Positions 1-8,988 of a stretch of DNA of 54,618 bases are shown piece after piece (within the stretch, counting starts at the first letter, position 1; each line of letters opens with the position of its first letter). A program made the translations under genes and the position numbers. Under the pieces are notes generated by a model. That model ran no database searches. It saw nothing but the letters and a program-made list of their open reading frames with translations, and was not told where the DNA came from. Source of the DNA: Lachnospiraceae bacterium (lineage in GTDB: Bacteria; Bacillota; Clostridia; Lachnospirales; Lachnospiraceae); NCBI GenBank assembly GCA_011959805.1, contig BLMC01000014.1:1-54618 (forward strand). The letters are read 5' to 3'.

Positions 1-178
1 TTATGATAGACGCCCTAGATTCTACAGCATCTATCATTTGATTGGTAATGTTACTCTCAACCATAGCAGAAACACGATTTGATACAATCAACCACAACAA
101 CAACATTCCTCCAAAAGTGATTACAGTGGTTATAATGCTGATGCGTGTGGCAAGTTTTCGATTTCCTAGAAATTTCAT
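1..178 (-). CDS. N-terminus of a membrane sensor (chemoreceptor-like), cut by the window edge
   Basis: About 59 codons are visible, reading leftwards from an ATG at 178 and leaving the window still open. The ATG follows a good ribosome binding site (AGGGGTGG, six bases away). The peptide begins MKFLGNRKLATRISI and continues into a hydrophobic stretch (ITTVITFGGMLLLWLIV), then VSNRVSAMVESNITNQM. A short basic tail, one membrane span and then an extracytoplasmic helix is how methyl-accepting chemotaxis proteins and sensor kinases start, and the next gene, divergent, is a chemoreceptor. No signalling domain is in view, so a histidine kinase or a diguanylate cyclase with the same anchor cannot be excluded. 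Confidence 0.7.
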   Translation of the reverse strand, partial: MKFLGNRKLATRISIITTVITFGGMLLLWLIVSNRVSAMVESNITNQMIDAVESRASII

Positions 179-560
179 AAGCCACCCCTTTTACTATATC
201 CTCTTAAAATCATTTTTGGCTAACTAGCCAATGGCGCAGGATATTTTCTCTAATCCCTTTTACCGCAATATACACCTTTTACAATGGATTATTCTAACAT
301 TTATTTGTTATCTTTTCAAGTCCGAAACAAGGACTTCCAAAATAAACACAAGAATCAAAAATTATTGTTTAGACGCTAATTAACGACCTACAAATGATAA
401 TTATTTCACAAGAAAATAGCTTCCTTTCTTGTGCCATATGTGTTATACTGTACAATAAAGCACTTTATTTTACTGGTAGAAAGATATTACTCTTATTTTT
501 GCCAGTAGTATACATGGGCTTTTATTTATTGTTAATAATGCAAAAAGGAGAGAATATATC
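179..560. other. Intergenic region between two divergent receptor genes
   Basis: About 380 bases separate the two divergent starts and must contain promoters for both. I see a small inverted repeat (AAGTCC at 318-323 and GGACTT at 331-336) and a possible -10 box TATACT at 444-449 for the rightward gene, without a convincing -35. I looked for the sigma-D/sigma-28 type motif (TAAA, 15-16 bases, GCCGATAT) used by many chemotaxis genes. Only a partial GCCATAT at 433-439 is present, with no matching upstream box. No convincing ORF lies here. Confidence 0.4.
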
Positions 561-2579
561 GTGATGGGAAATAACACAAACTTCCAACGACGGAAATTCA
601 GACGAAGTCTTAATGGAAGAATATTAAAAAACACAATTTTTAATATCCTCATATTGGTGATTGTATGTTGCGGAATAATGGCATTATCTTTGCAATATCT
701 GGCAACCAGCATCTTGTTGGATAGTTTACAACCTATGGCACGACAATCAGCAAAAACGGTTGAGGCAAATATTCACATGCTTGCGGACCGCATGATGACC
801 CTTGCCGGAAATCCTCGTATGCAATCTGTCATGCTTGATCACAATACTGTGGATACCACAGCAACGCACAAAAATCGTGCAGAGCTCTTAACAGAAACTG
901 CTGAAATTTATGAGTTGCACACCATCGCCTTATATAATTTAGATGGGCAATTGATTCAGGGCATCGAAGGAGCACCACAAGACTTAGAAAAAGACTTCTT
1001 TGCACTCCTTCATGAAACAGACAATTTTACCACCAGTTCATCTACTGTTTTTGAGGGAAAATTAGGTATCACAATGGGAATGCCTGTAAAAGAAAATGGG
1101 GAGACTACTCTGTATGTCGTAGGAGTTTATAAGTATGACACTCTCAATGATGTTATCAGTAGTATTAATCTAGGCAGACACAGCACAGCGTATATGGTTG
1201 ATCACAATGGTATTATCACTGGTCATCCAGACCAATCTCTTGTTTTAGCCCAAAGTACATTATCTCAATTAGGCGGTGAAAATGCAGAGACGCTCAATCG
1301 CATTACTGCCGGTGAAACTGGTGCTGCAGAATTTCCTATTAACGGAGAACATATATTAGTTGCATTTTCTCCTATCCGCGGCACACAATGGTCTCTCGTT
1401 TTACATATCCCTGAATCTGATTACAGCCATACAATTAACAGTGCAATGTTTGTTGCAATCGCATCCACATTCGTAGTATTGATACTTTCTATCCTATTAG
1501 TTTTGCATTTGGCACATTCGATTTCGCGCCCAATCAAGAATGTGACATCTCGTATGGTATCGTTTTCCAATGGTGACTTGCACACCACAGTGACACCAGT
1601 CCGCTCCAGAGATGAGTTGGAAGTGTTGACTCTGACATTAAGCACCACTGTAGAAAGCATTAACAACTACATATTGGATATTCAACAGGTATTGACGCAT
1701 GTAGCAGATGGTGATCTTTGTGTTAGTCCCCAAGTAGACTATAAAGGTGATTTTGCCTTGATTCGCAATAGTCTACGTACAATTATACACTCTATGAACG
1801 AAACAATCACAGATTTTCGCAATGCTACTGCGCGACTTGCCCATATGTCTGAGGAGTTAAGTGACCAATCCAGTCAACTTCATCAAGCTTCCATGAAGCA
1901 GAATCAGTCTACAGAAGAATTGGTATGTGAAGTATCAAATGTGAAAAAGCAACTGTCTAATGTCACAGAGAGCACTAGTCAGACCCGCAGCAAAACAACA
2001 GAAATTGCTCAGTGTATCCAAGATGCAAACAATCACATGTTCTCTCTTTCCGGTGCAATGGACAATATTAATTCCAACGCAGAAGAAATTACAAAAATTG
2101 CCAAAGCGATTGAAGATATTGCTTTCCAGACTAGCATTCTCGCACTTAACGCCTCAATAGAGGCAAGTCGTGCCGGAACTGCTGGGAGAGGTTTTGCAAT
2201 CGTAGCCGCCCAAGTCAAAGATCTTGCTGCCAAAAGCGCCGAGGCCGCGCAGAATGCTACAGAGATGGTGTCACACACTAGTTCTATTATTCAGACAGGC
2301 GTAAAACTGACTGCCGACACTGCTAATTCTCTTCATGCGATTGCTACTGTTTCTGATCAAATTAGCGCAATCTCCGACCATCTTGTCTCGGCTGTTCAAG
2401 GTCAAGAAAACGCTCTGTCTATCATGGATGAAAGAATCGAGACAATCTCTGGCATAGCCGACCAAAATCTCCAGAATGCCAGTGGAATAGAACAATCTAG
2501 TGGATTGTTAGCCCGAGAAGCTGAAGTGCTGCAATCCCATGTAAAAAAATTTACACTAAAAGGAGAGCATAAAAAATGA
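561..2579 (+). CDS. Methyl-accepting chemotaxis protein
   Basis: A transmembrane chemoreceptor that senses an external ligand and controls the CheA kinase. Visible layout of 672 residues: basic N-terminus, membrane span at about 25-48, extracytoplasmic Cache-like sensor at about 50-290, second span at about 295-318, HAMP linker at 319-372 followed by a second HAMP-like segment to about 412, then a coiled-coil signalling domain. The highly conserved hairpin tip is clear at about 518-550 ([19 protein letters not shown], then [15 protein letters not shown]). The start is GTG at 561, ten bases after AGGAG; the ATG at 564 would also work. Its stop overlaps the next gene by four bases (ATGA), so the two are probably translationally coupled. 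The ligand is not predictable from sequence. Confidence 0.93.
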   Translation: MMGNNTNFQRRKFRRSLNGRILKNTIFNILILVIVCCGIMALSLQYLATSILLDSLQPMARQSAKTVEANIHMLADRMMTLAGNPRMQSVMLDHNTVDTTATHKNRAELLTETAEIYELHTIALYNLDGQLIQGIEGAPQDLEKDFFALLHETDNFTTSSSTVFEGKLGITMGMPVKENGETTLYVVGVYKYDTLNDVISSINLGRHSTAYMVDHNGIITGHPDQSLVLAQSTLSQLGGENAETLNRITAGETGAAEFPINGEHILVAFSPIRGTQWSLVLHIPESDYSHTINSAMFVAIASTFVVLILSILLVLHLAHSISRPIKNVTSRMVSFSNGDLHTTVTPVRSRDELEVLTLTLSTTVESINNYILDIQQVLTHVADGDLCVSPQVDYKGDFALIRNSLRTIIHSMNETITDFRNATARLAHMSEELSDQSSQLHQASMKQNQSTEELVCEVSNVKKQLSNVTESTSQTRSKTTEIAQCIQDANNHMFSLSGAMDNINSNAEEITKIAKAIEDIAFQTSILALNASIEASRAGTAGRGFAIVAAQVKDLAAKSAEAAQNATEMVSHTSSIIQTGVKLTADTANSLHAIATVSDQISAISDHLVSAVQGQENALSIMDERIETISGIADQNLQNASGIEQSSGLLAREAEVLQSHVKKFTLKGEHKK

Positions 2580-3025
2580 AACGAAAATTGCGCTTATCGC
2601 TGTTCTTAGTGCTGCTTGTAACACTCCTGACAGCATGTAGTAATAAAACACCAGAAGCCGAACTTCAAGATGGTTACTATACCGCTCAAGCTGCCGAGTT
2701 TAGCCACGGTTGGAAGGAATATATTACTATTATGGTTAAAGGCGGTAGCATTGTATCAGTAGAGTACAATGCAAAAAACGCCAGTGGCTTTATCAAAAGC
2801 TGGGACAGCAATTACATGCAAAATATGCTTAAAGCACAAGGCACTTATCCAAACGAATACACTCGTTACTATGCTGGTCAATTGCAGAGTGGCCAAGGTA
2901 AAGGTTCCATCGATGCACTGACAGGCGCCACAAGCTCCTATAATTCATTCCAAAAATTATCTGCTGCTGCTGTTGAGCAAGCACGACGAGGAGATTCTAG
3001 TATTGTGATTGTTGATGCATCATAG
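2576..3025 (+). CDS. FMN-binding domain lipoprotein
   Basis: A small exported lipoprotein of 149 residues. The signal peptide ends in the lipobox LTAC, with C21 as the lipidated cysteine. The mature part is a single FMN-binding domain with the motif DALTGAT at 113-119. In this family the last threonine (T119 here) is the residue to which FMN is attached by the flavin transferase ApbE. The pattern DGxY at 32-35 and the segment [20 protein letters not shown] are typical of the domain. It starts inside the stop codon of the chemoreceptor gene, which suggests a joint function, perhaps redox sensing or extracellular electron transfer near the receptor; that link is inference. No ApbE gene is in this window. 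Confidence 0.88.
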   Translation: MKRKLRLSLFLVLLVTLLTACSNKTPEAELQDGYYTAQAAEFSHGWKEYITIMVKGGSIVSVEYNAKNASGFIKSWDSNYMQNMLKAQGTYPNEYTRYYAGQLQSGQGKGSIDALTGATSSYNSFQKLSAAAVEQARRGDSSIVIVDAS

Positions 3026-3065
3026 AACTGTCATAAATGCTAAAAATCTCTATCTTCAAAAGAAG

Positions 3066-3094
3066 TTGCGGACAACCTGAAAATAGGATATAAT
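3066..3094 (+). promoter_or_regulatory. Predicted sigma-A promoter for the small ORF/DUF1622 unit
   Basis: TTGCGG at 3066-3071, a 17-base spacer and a perfect TATAAT at 3089-3094. Transcription would begin near 3101 and give a leader of about 175 bases before the first start codon at 3279. Confidence 0.55.
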
Positions 3095-3143
3095 AAATTA
3101 TTACTTAATTTTATAAAAGATATCAATAAGTTTTAATCAATCC

Positions 3144-3238
3144 AATTCAGGGCGATATGGAAAGTTTTGGTACACAAAAATTGTCCTTCATTCCTGAATT
3201 ATAGTTTAGCAATACACAATATATACGCATTGCTAAAC
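3144..3238 (+). other. Structured leader with two hairpins
   Basis: Two inverted repeats lie between the predicted promoter and the 52-codon ORF: AATTCAGG (3144-3151) with CCTGAATT (3193-3200), and GTTTAGCAAT (3204-3213) with ATTGCTAAAC (3229-3238). Neither is followed by a T-run, so they do not look like terminators. They may form a regulatory 5' leader. I could not match them to a known riboswitch consensus. Confidence 0.4.
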
Positions 3239-3278
3239 CATGAAAAATAACACTATCTTTACAATATAGGAGAAAAAG

Positions 3279-3437
3279 ATGAGCAAATTGAAAAATGTTT
3301 CCCTCAAAAAACGTGTAATTACAACGATTCTTTGTATCACAGTGGCAATCGCATCCTTGTATTTTGCAAAAGTATATTCTAATGTAAAGAGTACCAGATT
3401 AGTTCTAACAAATGAATATCAGACACTTTCTGAATGA
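3279..3437 (+). CDS. 52-residue membrane peptide resembling a truncated receptor N-terminus
   Basis: A short ORF with a good ribosome binding site (AGGAGAAAAAG directly before the ATG). The product begins MSKLKNVSLKKRVITTILCI, continues as a hydrophobic span to about residue 30, and ends KSTRLVLTNEYQTLSE. Basic tail, single span and short outer segment match the first 50 residues of many chemoreceptors, but the frame stops before any sensor domain. It may be a remnant of a deleted receptor or a genuine single-span small protein. The predicted promoter, the intact start signal and close spacing (15 bases) to the DUF1622 gene favour expression. Function unknown. Confidence 0.55.
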   Translation: MSKLKNVSLKKRVITTILCITVAIASLYFAKVYSNVKSTRLVLTNEYQTLSE

Positions 3438-3452
3438 TACTGGAGGTATTTC

Positions 3453-3806
3453 ATGCATTCTGTAATAAAACTTTTAGAATTGTTGCTGACGAATGTTGTA
3501 GAAATATGCACGATTCTTTTAGAACTATTTGGTGTTGCCATTCTTGTCTTTACTGCCATTAAAAGCTTTTGGTATTGGATAAAACAAGATGCCAGAATTC
3601 GATTAGATTTGGCGCAAGGCATCGCGCTGTCGCTTGAATTTAAGATGGGTAGTGAAGTGTTGCGTACTGTTATTGTACGCGAATGGGGTGAACTTGGTAT
3701 CCTTGGTGTAATTATTTTGTTGCGTAGTATTTTAACGTTCTTAATTCACTGGGAAATCAAGCATGAAGAAAAAGCGCTCGCGCTGGATAAAAAAGAAGAA
3801 GATTAA
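3453..3806 (+). CDS. DUF1622 family membrane protein
   Basis: A 117-residue integral membrane protein with three predicted spans (about 13-38, 48-62 and 78-97). The stretches LLELFGVAILVFTAIKSFWYW, RLDLAQGIALSLEFKMGSEVLRTVI and ELGILGVIILLRSILTFLIHWEI match the pattern I recall for DUF1622, a small membrane family of unknown function. TGGAGG lies eight bases before the ATG. It follows the 52-codon ORF closely and is followed by a strong terminator, so the two probably form one transcript. Confidence 0.75.
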   Translation: MHSVIKLLELLLTNVVEICTILLELFGVAILVFTAIKSFWYWIKQDARIRLDLAQGIALSLEFKMGSEVLRTVIVREWGELGILGVIILLRSILTFLIHWEIKHEEKALALDKKEED

Positions 3807-3814
3807 GTAATTAT

Positions 3815-3851
3815 TTTCTGCCTTGGGATTTTCCAAGGCAGAAATTTATTT
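3815..3851 (+). terminator. Rho-independent terminator after the DUF1622 gene
   Basis: A perfect 12-bp stem (TTTCTGCCTTGG at 3815-3826 with CCAAGGCAGAAA at 3833-3844), loop GATTTT, then a T-rich tail. Confidence 0.85.
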
Positions 3852-3933
3852 CTAGTACACTAAAAATTAAGGTTCTGATACATTAACTGTAAAATCATTG
3901 TTTCATATACAAGGCATAAGAATAGGCCATAAT

Positions 3934-3983
3934 AATAACTGGCGCATTGACGAACAATTAGACAAGTCAATGCGCCAGTTATT
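3934..3983 (-). terminator. 18-bp inverted repeat after gpmI, likely terminator
   Basis: AATAACTGGCGCATTGAC (3934-3951) pairs perfectly with 3966-3983 around a 14-base loop. It lies 25 bases past the gpmI stop. The T-tract is weak on both strands, so it may act as a terminator or as an mRNA 3' stabiliser. Confidence 0.6.
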
Positions 3984-4008
3984 TAATATTTAATGTACTA
4001 GTTGATTA

Positions 4009-5550
4009 TTATTTGCGCACTAGCAAAGATTTACCTGTCATCTCTGCTGGCTGCTGCATTCCCATTGTCTGAATTAACGTTGGAACAATGTCTGCAAGGC
4101 ATCCGCCCTCGCGCAGTGTGTACGCTGAATCATAATTTACAAGAATAAATGGAACGGGGTTCGTTGTATGCGCTGTGAACGGTGCACCTGTCTCATAGTC
4201 TACAAGCTGCTCTGCATTGCCGTGATCTGCGCAGATAAACATTGTACCATTTACCTCAAGAATCGCTTCCACTGCTTTTCCAACACACTCATCTACAGCT
4301 TCTACCGCCTTAATTGCAGCCTCCTCAACACCTGTATGTCCCACCATATCTGGATTTGCAAAATTGATAATAATCACATCATACTTTCCAGACTTAATCG
4401 CTTCTATGAGCTTATCACACACAATATAGGCGCTCATTTCCGGCTTCTGATCATAGGTTGCCACTTCCTTTGGAGACGGCACAAGCACTCTGTCCTCACC
4501 CTTGTTTGGTTCTTCCACCCCACCGTTAAAGAAGAATGTAACATGCGCGTATTTCTCTGTCTCAGCGATTCTTGCCTGTGTCATGTTATTTGCAGCAAGC
4601 CACTCGCCAAATGTATTCGTCACTGCAATCTTGTGGAATGCAACAGTTTTATTGGGAATAGTTGGGTCATAGTCTGAGAAGCACACATATTTGATGTCAA
4701 GCCGCTTCCTGTCAAAGCCCTTAAAATCATCATCACAGAAAGCTCTGGTAATCTCTCTTGCACGGTCTGGACGGAAGTTGAAGAAAATAACAGAATCACC
4801 ATCTTTAATGGTAGTAATTGCTTTTCCATTCTCTGCCACAACTGTTGGAAGTACAAACTCGTCTGTCTTGTCATTGTCATAAGACTGTTGTATTCCTGCT
4901 GGTCCTGATACAGCTTGTTCCCCTTTGCCCTCTGTCAGCGCCTCATAAGCTTTCTGTACACGGTCATAGTTATTATCTCTATCCATCGCGTAATAGCGTC
5001 CCATTACAGACGCGATTTTTCCGACGCCAATCTCTGCCATCTTCGCCTCAAGCGCTTCTGCAAAACCCTTGCCTGATGCTGGTGGTGTATCACGCCCGTC
5101 AAGAAAACAGTGTACATAAACATCAGAAAGTCCATTTCTTTTTGCCAGTTCCAACAATCCATACAAATGCGTGTTATGACTATGCACACCACCGTCTGAT
5201 AAAAGCCCAAACAAATGAAGCGCTGTGTTTTTCGCCTTACAATTTTCAACAGCCTCCATCAATGCTGGATTCTCAAAAAAGGTTCCATCTTGAATCTCTT
5301 TTGTAATTCTGGTCAACTCTTGGTACACAATTCTACCCGCACCCATATTTAAATGGCCTACTTCTGAATTACCCATTTGTCCATCTGGAAGTCCTACTGC
5401 CATTCCACTCGCATTGCCCTTCACAAATGGATACTCCTTCATTAACCTGTCCATCACGGGCGTCTTGCCAAGTGCCACCGCATTATGCTCTGTTGTTTCG
5501 TTTAATCCATAACCGTCAAGAATCATTAATACTGTTGTTTTCTTGCTCAT
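4009..5550 (-). CDS. gpmI: 2,3-bisphosphoglycerate-independent phosphoglycerate mutase
   Basis: Interconverts 3- and 2-phosphoglycerate in glycolysis using two manganese ions and a phosphoserine intermediate. The 513 residues are the usual length. The N-terminal metal site MILDGYG (9-15), the catalytic serine S62 in GQMGNSEVGHLNMGAGR, and the C-terminal metal motifs NFANPDMVGHTG and CADHGNAE are all visible. The start is preceded by only a weak purine stretch (GCAGAGTAAG). A small perfect inverted repeat (CATATAC/GTATATG, 5571-5590) sits 20 bases upstream of the ATG. The gene is alone between two gaps, so it is probably transcribed by itself. Confidence 0.96.
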   Translation of the reverse strand: MSKKTTVLMILDGYGLNETTEHNAVALGKTPVMDRLMKEYPFVKGNASGMAVGLPDGQMGNSEVGHLNMGAGRIVYQELTRITKEIQDGTFFENPALMEAVENCKAKNTALHLFGLLSDGGVHSHNTHLYGLLELAKRNGLSDVYVHCFLDGRDTPPASGKGFAEALEAKMAEIGVGKIASVMGRYYAMDRDNNYDRVQKAYEALTEGKGEQAVSGPAGIQQSYDNDKTDEFVLPTVVAENGKAITTIKDGDSVIFFNFRPDRAREITRAFCDDDFKGFDRKRLDIKYVCFSDYDPTIPNKTVAFHKIAVTNTFGEWLAANNMTQARIAETEKYAHVTFFFNGGVEEPNKGEDRVLVPSPKEVATYDQKPEMSAYIVCDKLIEAIKSGKYDVIIINFANPDMVGHTGVEEAAIKAVEAVDECVGKAVEAILEVNGTMFICADHGNAEQLVDYETGAPFTAHTTNPVPFILVNYDSAYTLREGGCLADIVPTLIQTMGMQQPAEMTGKSLLVRK

Positions 5551-6418
5551 ATCTTACTCTGCTACTAAAACATATACAAACATGTATATGCTAGATGATT
5601 TGTTACAATCTCACGATTTGTAATTACTGCTTCAACGTGTAAATTTGATTAAAGTTCAACTACTCACAGGTTCTTGTACACTCCACAGTCGTAAATTCCC
5701 GAATAAGCCATCGGTACCAATTCACAATCACTTACTAATGTGCGTTTGTGAATTTTCATCTAATTCGCTTTTCCTTTCCTAGATTTTTTATTTTGCCCTT
5801 ATTTTTGGGTCTTACCCACTAACCAATTGCACCTACAAAATTGCTGCATCTTTATTCTGTCAGACTGTTTTAACTAGTAATAATATCCTTTCCATGCCTT
5901 TGCCTGCTATAAAGTCAGCACAAACTATATCTTGTATTTTACATACTTTTGAGTCTATTTACTCACTTTTAATGCCAATTTTAATTCCTTAAATTTCCTC
6001 CTTTTCTATTATATAGACTCTTGGAGTCTTTTTGTGCCTGATATTGTGAGAAGATTTTTTGTCAGATGTGCACAAATTTATGAGGCGTACGTGGCACGTA
6101 CGTTGATTAAATTTATGTGCATATGACGGTAAATCTGCCACAATAGCAGGTGCAAGGGAGATTCCGAGAGGCTATTTATTTATTTCTATCGTATTTGAAG
6201 TAATATGACTTGATACTCTTATAAAGTATACACTTTTTTCTAGTTCTACGCAATCATTTTTGTATGGGTTTTATCTCAGTTTCATAAGAATAATCTTGTC
6301 CAAATTTTTGTCAAAGCAAGAATGTCATTCGCACTCTTTGCTTCGACATACAGCAAAATTAACTTTACTGGCACAAAACTAATTTGTACCCATGCAGTAA
6401 TAAACGAATTATATAACA
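5551..6418. other. Long intergenic region upstream of gpmI with several inverted repeats
   Basis: About 870 bases without a convincing gene. Inverted repeats seen: CATATAC/GTATATG (5571-5590, just before gpmI); AATTCACAA (5719-5727) with TTGTGAATT (5746-5754); AGACTC/GAGTCT followed by five T (6015-6033, plus strand, weak terminator); CGTACGT/ACGTACG (6086-6102) nested between GTGCACAAATTTA (6068-6080) and TAAATTTATGTGC (6108-6120). Read on the minus strand, the 5719-5754 hairpin follows an ATCTA/TAGAT hairpin and precedes GGTACCGATGG. The region could be a structured gpmI leader, but it matches no riboswitch class I know well. Some of it may be decayed sequence. Confidence 0.45.
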
Positions 6419-8956
6419 TCACACAAACTCACACGCACACCCTGTTTTTTCTAAAAAAGCATTTGCAATTGCTGCTTGTCTCTCATTATCTACTTCTTTT
6501 GCAATTTTCACCGTAATCACCTTTTTGTCTGGTAAATAAGATGGATTTTTCGCAAGGGTTATCTCATGTTCTGCGCAGAGTGTCCTTATCATTTGAAACA
6601 GTGCATTCTGATTGACCTTATCAGCAATCTGTATCCGCCAGCCAATCTGGTTTGCAATTTGCTGCAATTCTTGCCGATATCGTATACCAACTATCGGTGA
6701 TATAAAACTAAACTCCAAATATTTTCCTCTCTCATCTTGCCGAATACTCTTTTTTTCAATCTGAACTGGAATCCCTGCAAAACTTTGTTCAATACAAGAA
6801 AACGCAAAGTTCTGTTCCACTGGCTGCACAGATGTATTTTCTGGCACAAACTCCATCTCAGATTTCTTTACCGAAATACTTGCATTCATTGTGGAACCTT
6901 TCGCTGCACTTTTACCATTAAAACACTTTCCATTTATATACAGACTCCATCCAGTTTGTTGAAAGAAAGTCTTTGCAACTTCTCGGTCATTCTCCTCCAT
7001 AGCTGACACTGTTACAGAATATTGCTTTTTGTCCACATAATAGGACACCTTTTGTAACCTACTGCCAAATGCAGCATAGAGCAAACTTCCTGCTGCAGTA
7101 TGGTTCATAGAAGGATTTACGCTAATCGTCCAACCTATCCTTTGCTGAAAATCAGATGCTTTTTGTTGAAACAGCACGCTATCAATGTTGTCTGGATAGT
7201 CTAACTGCAAAACGGCTTCTTGCCTCTCTGGATAATAACCAATCTTTCGATAGGAAAATTCTGCAAAAATTTCTTGAATTTGAATCTCCACATCTTGTAT
7301 AGTTTGTGCTTTCGGCGCCAGTGCTTTCTCAATTTCCTCCTGCGTATTTGCCTCAAACAAAAATAGCTGACGCATATTGAGTGAAAAGTAAGGACTTTGC
7401 ATTAATACATTCTGCATATTCTGTAATACAATATCTTCCTGTTGCTGTCCATGCCAGATTATCGCAAGTTGCGACACGGAAAACCTTCTGCCATTGTAAT
7501 TGTCTTTCCAAAAAGTCCATAAAAGTTTTTCGTCCTCTATTGTAAATGGAATATTTTTTTGCATGGTGTATGGCAAAATGTTACTCAACTGCTGGCGCTT
7601 CTTATGGATTTCTACATTGTATGTATGACCACACTCTGGCAGATAAACCTGACGACGATAGTCCTCTATCGCCAGTTCCTTCCCATACTCGTAAATCGTC
7701 TCCTCATTTCCATGCACAAGAAAAACATGACGCGCAGACAAGCGTTCTAACAATGCTGTAATTTCCGATTTATCTCCATGTGCAGACAATCCCACCTGTT
7801 CAACGCGACATTTTACAGGAAATGTTGTTCCATCCAATGTAATTTTGCACTCCTCCTTATTTTCTAACAAATTTAACAACTGTCTTCCTGGCGACTCCTC
7901 ATCTTGGTATCCAGTGATAATAATACATGCATTTTCAGATTGTACCAGTTTTTTTGCATACTCCATGCTTGGCCCTCCTGTCAACATGCCAGAGCTGGAC
8001 ACAATAATAATCGGTCCTTTTGTCTTCAGAAGTTCCTCTCTGTTTTGCATAGGCGCTACCGGTAAGATTTCTTTTGTATAAAAAGGTTCACCGCCTCGCA
8101 TTATGCGCTTTCCAAGGGCATTTTTTAAAAATATTGGATTGCGTGTATAGACAATATTGATATCGCGTACCATACCATCCACATAGATTGGAATTACTGG
8201 AATTTCTTCATTTTGAATTGCGGCGCGCAAAATTAACAAAACTTCCTGTGAACGCCCTAACGCAAAAGCTGGAATCAATACCTTCTGTCCGTTTTTAACG
8301 CACTCTCGCACGCACTCTACCAATCGTCGCTCCTCGACCTGTCTGTTTGCATGAAGCCTATTTCCATAGGTTGTCTCCACAATAGCGACATCTGGCCGCA
8401 ACTTTGGGATATGTATTCCTTCTATTGTGCGCTGCGAAAACCCTGCAAAATCCCCTGAGTAAAATAACGTTCCCTCTTCGGTGACAAGATATGCACATGC
8501 TGCACCAGCAATATGCCCTGCGGGATAAAAAGTAAGTTTCATTTGTTTCAATATTTCAAGTTCCATCTGAAACCGCACTGGCGTGACGCGCCCCAACATT
8601 GCAAGCACATCCTGTTCTGTATAATGCGGTATTTCGTCCTCTCGATATGCCATAATCTTCAAACTATCATAAAGTAGCACTCGCGTTAACTCCGCTGTCA
8701 TAACGGTCATATAAATCCGCGCATTTGGATATGCCTTGCTAATAATTGGAAGTGTGCCAATATGATCCATATGTGCATGGCTGACTACTATCGCATCTAA
8801 TCCCCCTTGTTCTTGTATTGTACGAAAGTCTGGCAACGGGTCCTTTCCACTCGATTGACGGATTCCGCTGTCAAATAAAATGCGCTTCCCTGCAACTTTT
8901 ACATAAATACAGCTTGCGCCAATCTCCATAGCGCCACCTAGAAAAAGAAATTCCAT
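6419..8956 (-). CDS. Metallo-beta-lactamase/beta-CASP nuclease-like protein with duplicated C-terminal module
   Basis: The first 450 residues are a metallo-beta-lactamase fold with a beta-CASP insert and an RNA-specificity (RMMBL) motif, as in RNA-processing nucleases: SHAHMDH (59-65), GHIAG (H148), YSGDF (D169), beta-CASP region about 190-340 with SSSGMLTGG, GLSAHGD (H393) and VHGNEE (H415). All expected metal ligands are present, so it is probably an active RNA nuclease. Residues 470-845 are unusual. Segments about 556-676 and 722-845 align with each other (GWTISVNP/GWRIQIAD; DKKQYSVTV/DKKVITVKI; FFQQTGW/FLEKTGC), so this part looks like an internal duplication, perhaps for RNA or partner binding. 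AGGAAGGG lies about 12 bases before the ATG. It lies 32 bases downstream of the membrane-protein gene on the same strand, so co-transcription is possible. Confidence 0.85.
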   Translation of the reverse strand: MEFLFLGGAMEIGASCIYVKVAGKRILFDSGIRQSSGKDPLPDFRTIQEQGGLDAIVVSHAHMDHIGTLPIISKAYPNARIYMTVMTAELTRVLLYDSLKIMAYREDEIPHYTEQDVLAMLGRVTPVRFQMELEILKQMKLTFYPAGHIAGAACAYLVTEEGTLFYSGDFAGFSQRTIEGIHIPKLRPDVAIVETTYGNRLHANRQVEERRLVECVRECVKNGQKVLIPAFALGRSQEVLLILRAAIQNEEIPVIPIYVDGMVRDINIVYTRNPIFLKNALGKRIMRGGEPFYTKEILPVAPMQNREELLKTKGPIIIVSSSGMLTGGPSMEYAKKLVQSENACIIITGYQDEESPGRQLLNLLENKEECKITLDGTTFPVKCRVEQVGLSAHGDKSEITALLERLSARHVFLVHGNEETIYEYGKELAIEDYRRQVYLPECGHTYNVEIHKKRQQLSNILPYTMQKNIPFTIEDEKLLWTFWKDNYNGRRFSVSQLAIIWHGQQQEDIVLQNMQNVLMQSPYFSLNMRQLFLFEANTQEEIEKALAPKAQTIQDVEIQIQEIFAEFSYRKIGYYPERQEAVLQLDYPDNIDSVLFQQKASDFQQRIGWTISVNPSMNHTAAGSLLYAAFGSRLQKVSYYVDKKQYSVTVSAMEENDREVAKTFFQQTGWSLYINGKCFNGKSAAKGSTMNASISVKKSEMEFVPENTSVQPVEQNFAFSCIEQSFAGIPVQIEKKSIRQDERGKYLEFSFISPIVGIRYRQELQQIANQIGWRIQIADKVNQNALFQMIRTLCAEHEITLAKNPSYLPDKKVITVKIAKEVDNERQAAIANAFLEKTGCACEFV

Positions 8957-8988
8957 AACTTTATCTAACCCTTCCTGAAAAAATATTA

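Noticed and set aside
5551-5830. c-di-GMP-I riboswitch or T-box upstream of gpmI
   Set aside because: GGTACCGATGG and an AGGGCAAAA word recall parts of these consensus sequences, but the core GACGCAAAGCC or specifier/AGGGTGG elements are missing.
6737-7006. Plus-strand ORFs inside the metallo-beta-lactamase gene
   Set aside because: They lack ribosome binding sites and protein-like features and are shadows of a well-supported gene on the other strand.
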